From Henriciella marina (GTDB lineage Bacteria; Pseudomonadota; Alphaproteobacteria; Caulobacterales; Hyphomonadaceae), in assembly GCF_027213945.1 (NCBI RefSeq), contig NZ_JAPWGW010000001.1, positions 868,001-932,000 on the forward strand: DNA of 64,000 nucleotides, given 5' to 3'. A program made the translations under genes and the position numbers. Numbering within the stretch: the first letter of the stretch is position 1; each line of letters begins with the position of its first letter. Below, one piece after another: positions 51,025-61,018 of this stretch. The notes beneath the pieces are model-generated. The model ran no database searches. It was given only the letters and a program-made list of their open reading frames with translations, and was not told where the DNA came from.

Positions 51025-51648
51025 TCAGGGGCGGATATTCCAGTCGCTGAGGGTGAGGTCGCCTGCCTCGTCAAGGCTGAAGACGCCGTAGGCACCCGTC
51101 TTCAGTTTCAGATTCTCATGCCGGGCACTATCGGGCTTCAGTCCGGCGGCCGTGAGCGCGAAGCGGGCGATGCCATTGCTCGTCACGATCAGGACCGGAC
51201 CGTCGCTTGCGGATTTGGCGAGCTTGGCGAACAGGCTCTGCCACTGGCCTTCAATCGCGGCCGGGTCGAACCGCCAGCCGGGCGGGGGAACGGCATCCCG
51301 CTCCCACGCATCGAGCGCGTCCTGACCGATGCGGGCGATGACGGCGTCTTCGGGCTGGTTCTCATCGGGGCCGTAATCGATCTCGCGCAGGAAATTGCCG
51401 ATCTCCAGCTCTGGCGGGTTCGCCTGCGCCGAGAGGATGGCGTCAGCGGTCTGGCGGGTGCGTTTGAGCGGGCCAGCGATGGCTTGAGCAAACGCAATGC
51501 CTTTCTCGCGGAAATGAGCGCCAAGCGCCGCGGCTTGGACCTCTCCTGAGTTGGAGAGCGCAAGGTCGGTGCGGGCGCCGACGCGGGTGACGGTGTCGCC
51601 TTTGTCGAATGTGTTGCCGTGGCGAACGATATAGAGCGTGCGGGCCAT
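51025..51648 (-). CDS. Histidine phosphatase (phosphoglycerate mutase-like)
   Basis: 207 residues. The RHG catalytic motif is near the start (LYIVRHGNTFDKGD), and the second His lies in IVTSNGIARF-like C-part. Single-domain phosphatase; the substrate is not readable. Lies directly downstream of kdsB, with a one-base stop/start overlap, so it may act on a Kdo pathway phosphate or a sugar phosphate of the locus. Confidence 0.8.
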   Translation of the reverse strand: MARTLYIVRHGNTFDKGDTVTRVGARTDLALSNSGEVQAAALGAHFREKGIAFAQAIAGPLKRTRQTADAILSAQANPPELEIGNFLREIDYGPDENQPEDAVIARIGQDALDAWERDAVPPPGWRFDPAAIEGQWQSLFAKLAKSASDGPVLIVTSNGIARFALTAAGLKPDSARHENLKLKTGAYGVFSLDEAGDLTLSDWNIRP

Positions 51649-52463
51649 TAGCGGGGCGCCTCCATCGGGTCGCCGCTCCGGGCGATGAGGTCTTCTGCAA
51701 AGCGGGCATCCTCTGGCGTATCAATGCCCCACATGGCATTGGCGCCGGGCTCGACCGCGACCGTCATGATGCTCATGCCGTTTTCGAGAAAGCGGAGCTG
51801 CTCAAGTCCCTCCAGTTCTTCATAGTGGCCGACCGGCAGGGCAGAGAAGCGCTCAAGCGCGGCCATGCGGAAACCATAGAGCCCGATATGACGGAAGACC
51901 GGTGAGAGTGGCTCAGCGGCGCGCAGCTTCCCTTCTTTACGGATTGCCGGAATGATCTGTTTGGAAAACCACAGCGCCATGCCGTCTTCGCGCCTTATGC
52001 AGCTTGTGCCGCTGAAAGGCTCACGTGTCTTCTGGTCGCGGATGGTGTCGAGGGCCGCCCAGTCGAGCTGGACGACAGGTGTGACGACATCGGCGGTCGT
52101 GGTGGTGGCGGCCTCGATCAGCGCGCTCAGATAGGTCGGCGGGGTGAAAGGCGCGTCGCCTTGAAGGTTCAGGATGAAGTCTGGCGCCTCATCCTGCGCG
52201 TGGGCGGCAGCGAGGGCGCGGTCTGTGCCAGATGGCAGCTCCGGATCAGTCATCACGGCGGGTGCGCCAATCTCTGCGGCATGGTCCATGATGGCATGGT
52301 CGTCCGTCGCGATGACATAGGACGTGTCTGAGCGGGCCGCAGCAACGCGCGCGGCGACATCGGCCACGCGCGACACCAGCGAATGGCCCGCAATCTTGTG
52401 CAGGGGCTTTGCCGGGAATCGGGTCGAGCCGATCCGCGCCGGGATGACGATAAGTGTCTTCAT
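51648..52463 (-). CDS. kdsB: KdsB, CMP-Kdo synthetase
   Basis: 271 residues. Signature LIVIPARIGSTRFPAKPLHKIAG at the N-terminus (CTP site), then ATDDHAI, DFILNLQGDAPF and RHIGLYGFRMAALERF. It activates Kdo as CMP-Kdo for LPS or capsule. Divergent from cysD. kdsD is 13 kb away; kdsA and kdsC were not seen. Confidence 0.92.
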   Translation of the reverse strand: MKTLIVIPARIGSTRFPAKPLHKIAGHSLVSRVADVAARVAAARSDTSYVIATDDHAIMDHAAEIGAPAVMTDPELPSGTDRALAAAHAQDEAPDFILNLQGDAPFTPPTYLSALIEAATTTTADVVTPVVQLDWAALDTIRDQKTREPFSGTSCIRREDGMALWFSKQIIPAIRKEGKLRAAEPLSPVFRHIGLYGFRMAALERFSALPVGHYEELEGLEQLRFLENGMSIMTVAVEPGANAMWGIDTPEDARFAEDLIARSGDPMEAPR

Positions 52464-52648
52464 GGGCCTGCTGCCTCTGAATTTCCTGCCTGCGGTCTGC
52501 GCGGGAGAGGGCGTTTCGTCAAGCTTCGCACTTTGCCTTGAAACGGCGCAAGTTTAGTAAACACCGTGTCTGACTTGACCGTCCCTGTATTGTTGGCTTG
52601 AGACGTGCTTGTTACCTAGCCGCGACCTGGCCACAAACCGGACTAATC

Positions 52649-53551
52649 ATGACGACACTGACCCATCTCGACCGGCTCGAAGCCGAGAGCATCCATATCC
52701 TGCGGGAAGTGGCCGCCTCGATGCAGAACCCGGTGATGATGTATTCCATCGGCAAGGACAGTTCTGTCCTGCTGCATCTGGCGCGCAAGGCGTTCTATCC
52801 CGGGCCGATCCCGTTTCCGCTTCTGCATGTCGATACGACCTGGAAGTTCAAGGAGATGATCGCGTTTCGCGATGCGCTCAATGATGATCCGCAGACGGAG
52901 CTTCTGGTTCATATCAACCAGGAAGGTGTCGAGCAGGGCATAGGGCCGTTCACCCATGGCTCTGCGGTCCATACCGATGTGATGAAGACGCAAGGTCTCA
53001 AACAGGCGCTCGACAAGTACAAGTTCGATGCCGCGATTGGTGGGGCGCGCCGCGACGAGGAAAAGTCGCGCGCCAAGGAGCGGATCTTTTCCTTCCGGTC
53101 TGCCCAGCACCGCTGGGACCCGAAGACCCAGCGCCCGGAGCTCTGGTCGCTCTATAATGCACGCATCAAGCCCGGCGAGAGCGTACGCGTCTTCCCGATC
53201 TCCAACTGGACCGAGCTCGATATCTGGCAGTACATCTACCAGGAGAATATCGATCTGGTGCCGCTTTATTTCGCCGCTGAGCGCCCGGTCGTGGAGCGCG
53301 ATGGCATCATGGTCATGGTCGATGATGGCCGCCTGCCACTTGAGCCCGGCGAAGAGCCGATGATGAAGAAGGTGCGGTTCCGCACGCTCGGCTGCTATCC
53401 GTTGACCGGCGCGGTGGAATCCAGTGCCTCGACCGTCACAGAGATCATCGAGGAAATGCTGCGCACCACAACATCTGAGCGCGAAGGCCGCGCCATCGAC
53501 AAGGATGCGCCTGCCTCCATGGAAATGAAAAAGCAGGAGGGCTATTTCTGA
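52649..53551 (+). CDS. cysD: CysD, sulfate adenylyltransferase small subunit
   Basis: 300 residues. PP-loop [19 protein letters not shown] near residue 32, and [20 protein letters not shown]. Works with CysN to make APS from sulfate and ATP. A weak ribosome site, start chosen at MTTLTHL. Its stop overlaps the cysNC start by one base (TGATG), so the two subunits are coupled. Confidence 0.93.
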   Translation: MTTLTHLDRLEAESIHILREVAASMQNPVMMYSIGKDSSVLLHLARKAFYPGPIPFPLLHVDTTWKFKEMIAFRDALNDDPQTELLVHINQEGVEQGIGPFTHGSAVHTDVMKTQGLKQALDKYKFDAAIGGARRDEEKSRAKERIFSFRSAQHRWDPKTQRPELWSLYNARIKPGESVRVFPISNWTELDIWQYIYQENIDLVPLYFAAERPVVERDGIMVMVDDGRLPLEPGEEPMMKKVRFRTLGCYPLTGAVESSASTVTEIIEEMLRTTTSEREGRAIDKDAPASMEMKKQEGYF

Positions 53552-55455
53552 TGGACGGATACGCAGCCCCGGATTTCGCGAATATCGAGGAATATCTCGA
53601 CAGCCAGCTGAAGAAGTCGCTCCTGCGCTTCATCACCTGCGGCTCTGTCGATGACGGCAAGTCGACGCTGATCGGCCGGCTCCTCTACGAGTCGAAGATG
53701 ATCTTCGATGACCAGCTCGCCTCGCTGAAGAATGAGTCGAAGAAATTCGGGACGCAGGGCGAAGAGATCGACTTCGCGCTGCTGGTCGATGGCCTCGCCG
53801 CAGAGCGTGAGCAGGGCATCACCATTGATGTCGCTTATCGCTTCTTTGCCACTGAGCGGCGCAAATACATCGTTGCCGATACGCCCGGCCATGAGCAGTA
53901 CACCCGCAACATGGCGACCGGCGCATCGACCGCAGACCTCGCCATCGTCATGATCGATGCCCGCAAGGGCGTCCTGACCCAGACCCGCCGCCACAGCTTC
54001 ATTGTCTCGCTGCTCGGCATCCGCAATGTGGTGCTTTGCATCAACAAGATGGACCTTGTCGGCTATGACCGCGATGTCTTCGATAAGATCGAGGCAGATT
54101 ACCGCGCGTTTGCCGCTGACTTCGGGTTCGAGAACATTCAGGCGATCCCGGTTTCTGCGCTGGCGGGCGATAACATCGTCGACCATAGCGAGAACACGCC
54201 CTGGTATGACGGCCCGCCGCTGATCGAATATCTCGACACGGTCGAGATCGCCTCAGACGTCAAGGATCAGCCTTTCCGCATGCCAGTGCAGTGGGTGAAC
54301 CGGCCAAACCTGGATTTCCGCGGCTTTGCGGGGCAGATCCTGTCAGGCTCGCTCAAACCCGGTGATGGCGTGCGCGCTCTGCCGTCTGGCAAGTCCAGCA
54401 AGGTCGCCCGTATCGTCACCATGGGCGGCGACCTCGATGAGGCGGTCGAAGGCCAGTCGGTCACGCTGACACTGGAAGATGAGATCGATGTGTCGCGCGG
54501 CGATGTCCTCTGCGCAGACAAGCAGCCGGCCGAAGTCTCCGACCAGTTTCAGGCGACGATGCTCTGGATGTCCGACAGCGCCATGCTGCCCGGCCGCTCC
54601 TATGTGATGAAGATCGGCGCGCGTGAGTGCCAGATGCAGGTCACCGAACAGCGCTACCGGATCGATGTGAACACGCGCGCCCATGAGGCGGCCAAGACGC
54701 TGGACCTCAATGAGATCGGCATCGTCAATATCGCTCTGGACCGCGACGTCGCGTTCGACGCCTATCAGGACAATCGCCGGATGGGCGGGTTCATCGTCAT
54801 CGACCGGATGACGAATGAGACGGTCGGTCTTGGCCTGATCAATTTCGCGCTCCGCCGCGCCTCGAATATCCATCGCCAGTCCATGGATATCGGCAAGGAA
54901 CTTCGCGCGTCCATGAAAGGCCAGAAGCCGGTCATGCTGTGGTTCACGGGGCTTTCGGGCGCTGGCAAGTCGACTGTGGCCAACCTTGTTGAGAAGCGCC
55001 TCGCCGCCATGGGCAAGCACACTTACACGCTCGACGGCGACAATGTCCGCCACGGCCTCAACAATGACCTTGGCTTCACCGATGCCGACCGGGTGGAGAA
55101 CATCCGCCGGGTGGGTGAGGTCGCCAAGCTCATGCTGGATGCAGGCCTCATCGTGCTTGTGTCGTTCATCTCTCCGTTCAGGGCTGAGCGCCGGATCGTG
55201 CGCCAGATGGTTGAGGATGGCGAGTTCTGGGAAGTCTTCGTCGATGTGCCGCTGGACGTCGCCGAAAGCCGCGATGTCAAAGGCCTCTACAAGAAGGCGC
55301 GCGCCGGCGAGATCAAGAACTTCACCGGCATCGACAGCCCATATGAGGCCCCGACCGACCCTGAAATCCACATCGACGCCGACAGGCTGAGCCCCGAAGC
55401 GGCCGCAGATGTCGTCATCGCGCGGCTGGAGCAGGCAGGGCTGATCGGAAGTTAG
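53551..55455 (+). CDS. cysN: CysNC, sulfate adenylyltransferase GTPase fused to APS kinase
   Basis: 634 residues. The GTPase half has GSVDDGKST (31-39), ADTPGHEQY and NKMDLVGYD; the C-terminal APS kinase starts near 468 with [11 protein letters not shown] and ends with the PAPS-site IDSPYEAP. Together with CysD it makes PAPS, the universal sulfate donor. In this locus PAPS would serve a sulfotransferase, and CysQ at 49141 would clear PAP. No PAPS reductase (CysH) is beside it. Confidence 0.94.
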   Translation: MDGYAAPDFANIEEYLDSQLKKSLLRFITCGSVDDGKSTLIGRLLYESKMIFDDQLASLKNESKKFGTQGEEIDFALLVDGLAAEREQGITIDVAYRFFATERRKYIVADTPGHEQYTRNMATGASTADLAIVMIDARKGVLTQTRRHSFIVSLLGIRNVVLCINKMDLVGYDRDVFDKIEADYRAFAADFGFENIQAIPVSALAGDNIVDHSENTPWYDGPPLIEYLDTVEIASDVKDQPFRMPVQWVNRPNLDFRGFAGQILSGSLKPGDGVRALPSGKSSKVARIVTMGGDLDEAVEGQSVTLTLEDEIDVSRGDVLCADKQPAEVSDQFQATMLWMSDSAMLPGRSYVMKIGARECQMQVTEQRYRIDVNTRAHEAAKTLDLNEIGIVNIALDRDVAFDAYQDNRRMGGFIVIDRMTNETVGLGLINFALRRASNIHRQSMDIGKELRASMKGQKPVMLWFTGLSGAGKSTVANLVEKRLAAMGKHTYTLDGDNVRHGLNNDLGFTDADRVENIRRVGEVAKLMLDAGLIVLVSFISPFRAERRIVRQMVEDGEFWEVFVDVPLDVAESRDVKGLYKKARAGEIKNFTGIDSPYEAPTDPEIHIDADRLSPEAAADVVIARLEQAGLIGS

Positions 55456-55572
55456 AAACCGCTGAAGAGCGTTTGAGCTTCCAGATCCGCGTCACGCTCG
55501 ATGAGCTTGCTCATCTGAGCGTCCAGCTCCTAACCTGCAAGGCTGCTTGCTGGGGAGGGGGCAGGTGATGGA

Positions 55573-55600
55573 CCCCCAGATGAACTGCGTTCATCGGGGG
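55573..55600. other. Hairpin between cysNC and GT2
   Basis: GATGAAC-TGC-GTTCATC with flanking CCCCC and GGGGG forms a 12-bp stem with one bulged A. It sits in the 164-base gap between convergent genes. No T-run, so it may be a Rho-assisted or factor-dependent terminator. Confidence 0.5.
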
Positions 55601-55619
55601 TGACGGCACCACTGCTGTT

Positions 55620-56660
55620 CTATTTCCCGCCCGAAAGGCGGGTGCCCGGGGCTGGATATGGCCGGGCGCGCCAGACATGCGGGCGCCTGCGGCTGAGCGT
55701 GATCGGGCTCCAGTGCATGGCACGCGAAATCTGCCAGCTAGAGAGTTTCTTCTCGCGCTGGACCTTGCTGCGGGCCTTCATCGTGTCGCCAAATCGTCCG
55801 AACGCTTCGGCAAGGCCGCGCCGGATCGACTTGGCGCGCGGCTTGCCTAAAGCTGAAAGATAGAGATACAGCGTCAGCAGGATATGGCCCGGCATGCTCG
55901 CGATGAGCAGCAGAAGCGGGGTGTTCTTCAGATAGGTGGTCAGCCGGTTGCGGGTGCCCTGGCGCACGGTGAAATCGCTGCGAAGGCCCGTAATGGCGCT
56001 GCCATGATGGCGCACGATGGCGCGCGGCACGAAGATGCAGCGCTCGCCCGCAAGGCGGAGGCGATAGCCAAGATCGACATCCTCACAATAGCAGAAGAAG
56101 CTTTCATCGAAGCCGTCCGCGCCGAGAAAGATGTCCTTGCGGATCATCGCCGTCGCGCCGCAGGGCGAGAAACACTCGCCTTCCTCTGGCAGGTCGCTCG
56201 CCTTGGCGCCAAAGCCGCCGCGCCATGGAAAGCCGAAGACGGAATAGCAGTCGCCCGTCCCGTCGAGGCGGTCAGGGTCTTCCGCGTCAAACTGGGCGCT
56301 CGCAAACTGCGTTACATCCGGATAGCGCTGCGCGGCATCGGCCAGCGTCTCAAGCCAGTCGGCGTGTGGTTCTGTGTCGGGATTGAGCAGGATCAGCCAG
56401 TCGCCGACCGCGACCTTGGCGGCGACATTATTGCCGCCCGCAAAGCCTAGATTGTCGTCCATGCGCATGAGGCGCGCGCCATTTAGGCCGGAGAGGTCCA
56501 GCCGGTCGGCAGAGCCATCGGTCGAGGCATTGTCCACCACCAGCACTTCGAGCGGCTTCAGCGTCTGTGCCTTCAGGTGGTCGATTGCGGACTGGATGAG
56601 GTCGCCGCCATTATAGTTCACGATGATGATGCTGGCGCGGAAAGGCGATGCGGCAACCAA
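55620..56660 (-). CDS. Family 2 glycosyltransferase (rhamnosyltransferase-like)
   Basis: 346 residues. GT2 features: SIIIVNYNGGDLIQSAIDHL, VVDNASTDGSAD, and the acidic LLNPDTEPHADWLETL where Asp binds the nucleotide sugar. FFCYCEDVDLGYRL is the GT2 ED/DxD-type segment and the region near 255-280 (LLLLIASMPGHILLTLYLYL) is a membrane helix. TTG start after GGAG. Resembles WbbL-like rhamnosyltransferases; donor unknown. Last gene in the set. Confidence 0.82.
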   Translation of the reverse strand: MVAASPFRASIIIVNYNGGDLIQSAIDHLKAQTLKPLEVLVVDNASTDGSADRLDLSGLNGARLMRMDDNLGFAGGNNVAAKVAVGDWLILLNPDTEPHADWLETLADAAQRYPDVTQFASAQFDAEDPDRLDGTGDCYSVFGFPWRGGFGAKASDLPEEGECFSPCGATAMIRKDIFLGADGFDESFFCYCEDVDLGYRLRLAGERCIFVPRAIVRHHGSAITGLRSDFTVRQGTRNRLTTYLKNTPLLLLIASMPGHILLTLYLYLSALGKPRAKSIRRGLAEAFGRFGDTMKARSKVQREKKLSSWQISRAMHWSPITLSRRRPHVWRARPYPAPGTRLSGGK

Positions 56661-56709
56661 GGTCTGCTACTCCAGTCAGGCAAGCCAGATCATGGTTTGC
56701 GGGAAGCCG

Positions 56710-56750
56710 GACGTCCAGCCGGTCTCGCCTGTGGAGCCCGGCTGGACGTC
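56710..56750. other. Strong inverted repeat between tkt and GT2
   Basis: GACGTCCAGCCGG (56710-56722) and CCGGCTGGACGTC (56738-56750) are perfect 13-bp arms with a 15-base loop in the 101-base gap after the transketolase gene. No T-run follows. Could be a transcription attenuator or mRNA-stabilising hairpin inside the operon. Confidence 0.6.
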
Positions 56751-56761
56751 ATCTGAGATAT

Positions 56762-58675
56762 CTAGAGGGCGGCTTTTACTGCCGCCGCGATGGTTTCTTC
56801 ATCGAGACCAACCGCCTTCAGCACTTGGTCATTGGTGCCCGATGGCGGGGTGAGGTCGAGGCCGAGGCGGATGAATTTCCGGTTCGACAGCGCGCCAGCT
56901 TCAGCGAGGGCGGTCGCAACGGCGTCGCCCTGACCATAGCGGCGATAGTGATTGTCGACCGTCGCAACGAGTTTCGCATCGCCGATCGTCTTGGCCAGCC
57001 AGTCGCCATCCACGATGTTGAGGAAGGGCAGCGAGACGACCATTGCGTCGACGCCGTCGCCTGAGAGACGCTCTGCGGCTTTTATGGCTTGCGCGGTACC
57101 GACAAGGCCGGACGCAATAATCACGGCGCTGCCATCGCCCTTGCGCGCGACGCGGCCCTGACCGGCGGCCGGGGTCCAGCTGGCGTCAGCTTCGTAAGCG
57201 GTCTCATAAGGGATGGAGACAAGCCGCAGGAAAGATGGGCCATCATGCGTGTTCAGGCACCAGTCGAGAAGCGGGGCAACCTCGTCCGGGTGGGCCGGTT
57301 CGACCATCGCCATTTTCGGGATGGAGCCGAGGGCGGAAATCTCACGCACCGACTGGTGGGAGTGGCCCGGGCCGCCTGGAAGCGCGCCAGACAGGCCGCC
57401 GACATAAACGATCTTCGTATGCTCAGTGGCGTTGTTGTAGATCTGCTCGTTCGGACGGGTCGACAGGAAGCAGGAGAAGGAGTGCACGACCGGGAGCAGG
57501 CCCTTCAGCGCCATGCCGCCGGCCTGGCTGACCATATCCATCTCTGCGATGCCGCATTCGACGAAGCGGTCAGGATGGGTGTCACGGAACGGCTCAAGGC
57601 CCATGTCGAGGACGAGGTCTGCGTCCAGCGCGACGATCTTCTCATTGCGCTTTGCCTGATCGAGCAGCGCTGCCGTGTAGGACGGGAAGAGCTTGACCGG
57701 GTTGCCGCCCTGAGGGGCTGCCGGGCGCTCGATCGTCTCGAACTCCGGCTCTGGCAGGCCAACGGCCTTATGACCGTCGAGTATGCGGGAAATGAGCTCC
57801 TGCGCGCCGCGGGTATAGTCTTCGGCCTGTGGGGCGCCCGAATGGAACTGGAAGCGCTCGACATCGCTGTCGACCGAGACGCCTTCCATGAAGCTGACGC
57901 CCTTGCCCTTGATCGTGTTCGCGATGATCACGCTCGGGCGCTTTTCGTCCTGACGGGCGGCATTCAGCGCGTCGCGCATGGCGTCGATATCGTGGCCGTC
58001 GATGCTCTGCGTGTGCCAGCCAAAGGATTCGAACTTTGCTTCGAGGTCGCCGAGACTGGAGGTGCGCTCAACCGAATAGTCCGACTGGATCTTGTTGTGG
58101 TCGACGATGACCGTGACTTCAGCAACGCCGTGATTGGCGGCTGAAATCAGCGATTCCCAGATCTGGCCTTCCTGCAATTCGCCGTCGCCCGTCATCACAT
58201 AGATGCGCGCCGGTTTGTCCAGCATGCGGTTGGCGAAGGCCATACCCTTGGCCTTGGAGATACCCATGCCGAGCGAGCCGGTATTGGTGACCATGCCCGC
58301 CACGCCGACATCCGGGTGGCCAGGCAGGCCGTCGATCTTGCGCAGCTTGTGGATCTTGTCGAACGGCAGCACGTCGAGCGCGGTCAGCACGGCATAGAGA
58401 CCCGGTGCGTCATGGCCCTTGGAGGAGAAATAGAGGTCCTCGCCCTTCATCTCATTGAGATAGAGCCAGGCGACAACATCCATGCTCGAAAAGCTCGAGC
58501 CGATATGGCCGGAGCCAGCATTGGCGATCATGTAGAGCGTGTTGAGGCGCGCCATGTCCGCGAACAGGCTGGTGCGCTGCTCTGCAGAGGCATTGCACGC
58601 CTGCACGCGGTCAAAGGCAGGCTTGTCGAGATAATAGAGTGTGCCGGAGACGGCTTCGGTAATCAGGTCACCCAT
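56762..58675 (-). CDS. Transketolase in surface-glycan set
   Basis: 637 residues, one polypeptide holding both halves. TPP site GDGELQEGQIWESLISAAN with the GDG..N motif near 165; pyrimidine half with ECGIAEMDMVSQAGGMAL. A GSGHIGSSFSS stretch supplies a substrate/TPP histidine. It transfers two-carbon units between sugar phosphates. Setting between a CMP-sugar synthetase and a GT suggests a dedicated role in making an unusual sugar, but a housekeeping role cannot be excluded. Confidence 0.85.
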   Translation of the reverse strand: MGDLITEAVSGTLYYLDKPAFDRVQACNASAEQRTSLFADMARLNTLYMIANAGSGHIGSSFSSMDVVAWLYLNEMKGEDLYFSSKGHDAPGLYAVLTALDVLPFDKIHKLRKIDGLPGHPDVGVAGMVTNTGSLGMGISKAKGMAFANRMLDKPARIYVMTGDGELQEGQIWESLISAANHGVAEVTVIVDHNKIQSDYSVERTSSLGDLEAKFESFGWHTQSIDGHDIDAMRDALNAARQDEKRPSVIIANTIKGKGVSFMEGVSVDSDVERFQFHSGAPQAEDYTRGAQELISRILDGHKAVGLPEPEFETIERPAAPQGGNPVKLFPSYTAALLDQAKRNEKIVALDADLVLDMGLEPFRDTHPDRFVECGIAEMDMVSQAGGMALKGLLPVVHSFSCFLSTRPNEQIYNNATEHTKIVYVGGLSGALPGGPGHSHQSVREISALGSIPKMAMVEPAHPDEVAPLLDWCLNTHDGPSFLRLVSIPYETAYEADASWTPAAGQGRVARKGDGSAVIIASGLVGTAQAIKAAERLSGDGVDAMVVSLPFLNIVDGDWLAKTIGDAKLVATVDNHYRRYGQGDAVATALAEAGALSNRKFIRLGLDLTPPSGTNDQVLKAVGLDEETIAAAVKAAL

Positions 58676-58700
58676 GGGGTCGTATCCTCAGATTTTCGGT

Positions 58701-59468
58701 TCAGTCGCCTTGCCAGGCGGGTTGTTCGATTTTCGGCAATTCGGCTTCGCCATCCTCGACCATCATTTCGAGGAGGCGCCAGTCGCGCGGGGAGTTCACA
58801 TCAAGGCCTTCGGACCCTGATGTCAGGAATGGGGTCAGCACTTCGCCAGCGATCGTGCCTGCTTCCAGTGCGACGCGTGACCAGGCGATCTCAAGGCTCG
58901 CATTCTGGGCATAGACGCGCGGCAGGCCCGGATACTGGGTCGAGTGGTAAGGCGTGATCTCTTCAGGCTGCATCGGCATAAGCGGGTGCATCCGCTCACC
59001 GCGCACGACCCACATCTTGCCGGGGTGCTGGGCGCAAGGCTCCACCGCGCGGAGGCTGTCGACGCCGTCCTGACGGGTGAACTGGTCCCAGGCCCGCTGG
59101 ATTGTGGAGGGCAGGCGGCATGGGCTGGTCGGGCGCAGCAGGGCGAAGGCGTCATAGGCCTCTCCCTTGTCGGCAAACCAGCGCAGCGCATGCTGGATCC
59201 AGTCAATGTCCGGCGACTTGTCGCCAGAAAATTCCGGCGGGCGCATGAAAGGCGTCTCTGCGCCATAGTGGCGGGCGACTTTCGCATAGTCATGCGAGTC
59301 GGTTGAGACAATGACGCGCCCGAAAATGCCGGACTGTTTGGCTGCCGCGATCGTGTAGGCGATCAGCGGGTGGCCCATGAGCGGCGCGATATTCTTGTGC
59401 GGCACGCGCTTGGAGCCAGAGCGGGCCGGGATGAGCGCGATACAGCTGGGGGAAGACGCCGTTGCCAT
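58701..59468 (-). CDS. Acylneuraminate-type CMP-sugar cytidylyltransferase
   Basis: 255 residues. N-terminal IALIPARSGSKRVPHKNIAPLMGHPLIAYT is the CTP site, with VIVSTDS and LLRPTSPCR, as in NeuA/PseF/LegF. It makes a CMP-activated nonulosonate (sialic, pseudaminic or legionaminic acid type). No nonulosonate synthase is in the window, so the sugar cannot be named. It starts four bases after the aldehyde dehydrogenase stop. Confidence 0.85.
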   Translation of the reverse strand: MATASSPSCIALIPARSGSKRVPHKNIAPLMGHPLIAYTIAAAKQSGIFGRVIVSTDSHDYAKVARHYGAETPFMRPPEFSGDKSPDIDWIQHALRWFADKGEAYDAFALLRPTSPCRLPSTIQRAWDQFTRQDGVDSLRAVEPCAQHPGKMWVVRGERMHPLMPMQPEEITPYHSTQYPGLPRVYAQNASLEIAWSRVALEAGTIAGEVLTPFLTSGSEGLDVNSPRDWRLLEMMVEDGEAELPKIEQPAWQGD

Positions 59469-59472
59469 GAGC

Positions 59473-60936
59473 CTAGAGCCGTCCCGGTTCGGTGATGAGG
59501 TAGATGTCTTTCAGCTCTGTATAGACATCCAGCGCTTCGGTGCCCGGTTCGCGCGTGCCATTGCCAGAAGCGCGAAGGCCACCGAACGGCATGTGCGGTT
59601 CTGAACCAAACGTGCCCGCATTGACGACAGCGACGCCGGTGCTGAGTTCTTTCGTGAACGTCCAGGCGCGGTCCCAGCTGGTCGTGTGGATCGTGCCGGT
59701 GAGGCCGTATGGGCTGTCATTGGCGAGCGCGACAGCCTCGTCGAAGCTGCTGACCTTGTAGATCGCGCCGACCGGGCCGAAGAGCTCTGTCGTTGAAAGG
59801 TGAGAGTCTGCAGGGGAGCCTTCGATCAGCGTGGCCTGAAGGTAGAAGCCGCCTGCGAGGTCTCCGCCAATGCGCTCGCCGCCGCAGAGCACCTTCGCAC
59901 CTTCGCCCTTGGCGCGCTCGATGGCGCTCAGCATGTTGTTCAGCTGGCGCTCATTGATGACGGGGCCAAGCTCACAGTCGTCGCCGACACCGGCCTTGAG
60001 TGAGTTTGCCTTGGCAACAAAGGCGTCGACGAACTCGTCGTAGACGGCGTCCATGACGATGAAGCGGCTTCCTGACGCGCAGCGCTGGCCTGCATTCGAG
60101 AAGGCAGAGAGCGAGGCCCAGTGGACGGCCTTTTCGATGTCGGCGTCATCGCAGACGATGAAAGCGTTCTTGCCGCCAAGCTCTAGCGAGACCTTTTTGA
60201 GGTCTGTGCCTGCCTTGCCAGCAATCTCGCGGCCAACACGGGTCGAGCCGGTGAAGGAGATGACGTCGACATCCTTATGGGCGGTCAGCGGCGGGCCAAC
60301 TTCCTGGCCAAGGCCCTGAACGACGTTCATCACGCCTGCGGGCACGCCTGCCTCGATTAGCGCGCGGGCCATCCAGTCGGCCGAGAGCGGGGTGTCTTCT
60401 GCAGGCTTCAGCACGACGGCATTGCCGCAGATAAGCGCCGGGAAAACCTTCCAGGCGAAGTTCGGGGCCGGGGTATTGGCGGCGGCGATCAGCGCTGCGA
60501 CACCGCAAGGCTGGCGAACCGTCATGCAGGACTTGTTCGGTGCGCCGGACGGCATGGTGCGCCCGAAAAGGCGCTGGCCTTCGCCGGCATAGAAGCGCCC
60601 GCACATGACAGAGCCGGTCGTCTCACCCATCGCAGCAGAAAGCGGCTTGCCGGCTTCTTCAGCGACGATCTTCGAAAGTTCTTCAGCGCGCGCTTCGATC
60701 AGATTGCAGGCGGCGTGCAGGATCTGGCCGCGCTGGACGGCAGGCGTATCGGCCCAGGCCTTCTGCGCAGCCTTCGCGGCGGCGATGGCCTTCTCGACCT
60801 CGTCGGCGCCGCCATGGTGGAGCTTGGCGATGGGCTTGCCGCTGTGGGGGCTGAGGATGTCAGACGTGGTCTGACTGGAAACGGCCTCTCCATTGATCAG
60901 GGATTTCACGTTCTGCGGATCGAATGTGTCCAGCAA
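59473..60936 (-). CDS. Aldehyde dehydrogenase in surface-glycan set
   Basis: 487 residues. NAD site ISFTGSTRVGREIAGKAG, catalytic Glu in LELGGKNAFIV and catalytic Cys near residue 285 (SNAGQRCASGSRF). Start is TTG, eight bases after AGGAG; no suitable ATG exists nearby. Broad ALDH superfamily, close to succinate-semialdehyde/aldehyde groups. In this locus it may oxidise a sugar-derived aldehyde. First of the three tightly spaced genes with the CMP synthetase and transketolase. Confidence 0.85.
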   Translation of the reverse strand: MLDTFDPQNVKSLINGEAVSSQTTSDILSPHSGKPIAKLHHGGADEVEKAIAAAKAAQKAWADTPAVQRGQILHAACNLIEARAEELSKIVAEEAGKPLSAAMGETTGSVMCGRFYAGEGQRLFGRTMPSGAPNKSCMTVRQPCGVAALIAAANTPAPNFAWKVFPALICGNAVVLKPAEDTPLSADWMARALIEAGVPAGVMNVVQGLGQEVGPPLTAHKDVDVISFTGSTRVGREIAGKAGTDLKKVSLELGGKNAFIVCDDADIEKAVHWASLSAFSNAGQRCASGSRFIVMDAVYDEFVDAFVAKANSLKAGVGDDCELGPVINERQLNNMLSAIERAKGEGAKVLCGGERIGGDLAGGFYLQATLIEGSPADSHLSTTELFGPVGAIYKVSSFDEAVALANDSPYGLTGTIHTTSWDRAWTFTKELSTGVAVVNAGTFGSEPHMPFGGLRASGNGTREPGTEALDVYTELKDIYLITEPGRL

Positions 60937-61018
60937 TGACAGCTCCTGTGATCGTCTTTACTCGCGCGGCGGCTGCGCGCGTCCCGGTGCTAGCCGATTA
61001 AAGCCAGCCCGGGCAAGG

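Noticed and set aside
51609-51905. Small plus-strand frame over kdsB and the phosphatase
   Set aside because: Antisense shadow; both minus-strand genes have clear family motifs and tight spacing.
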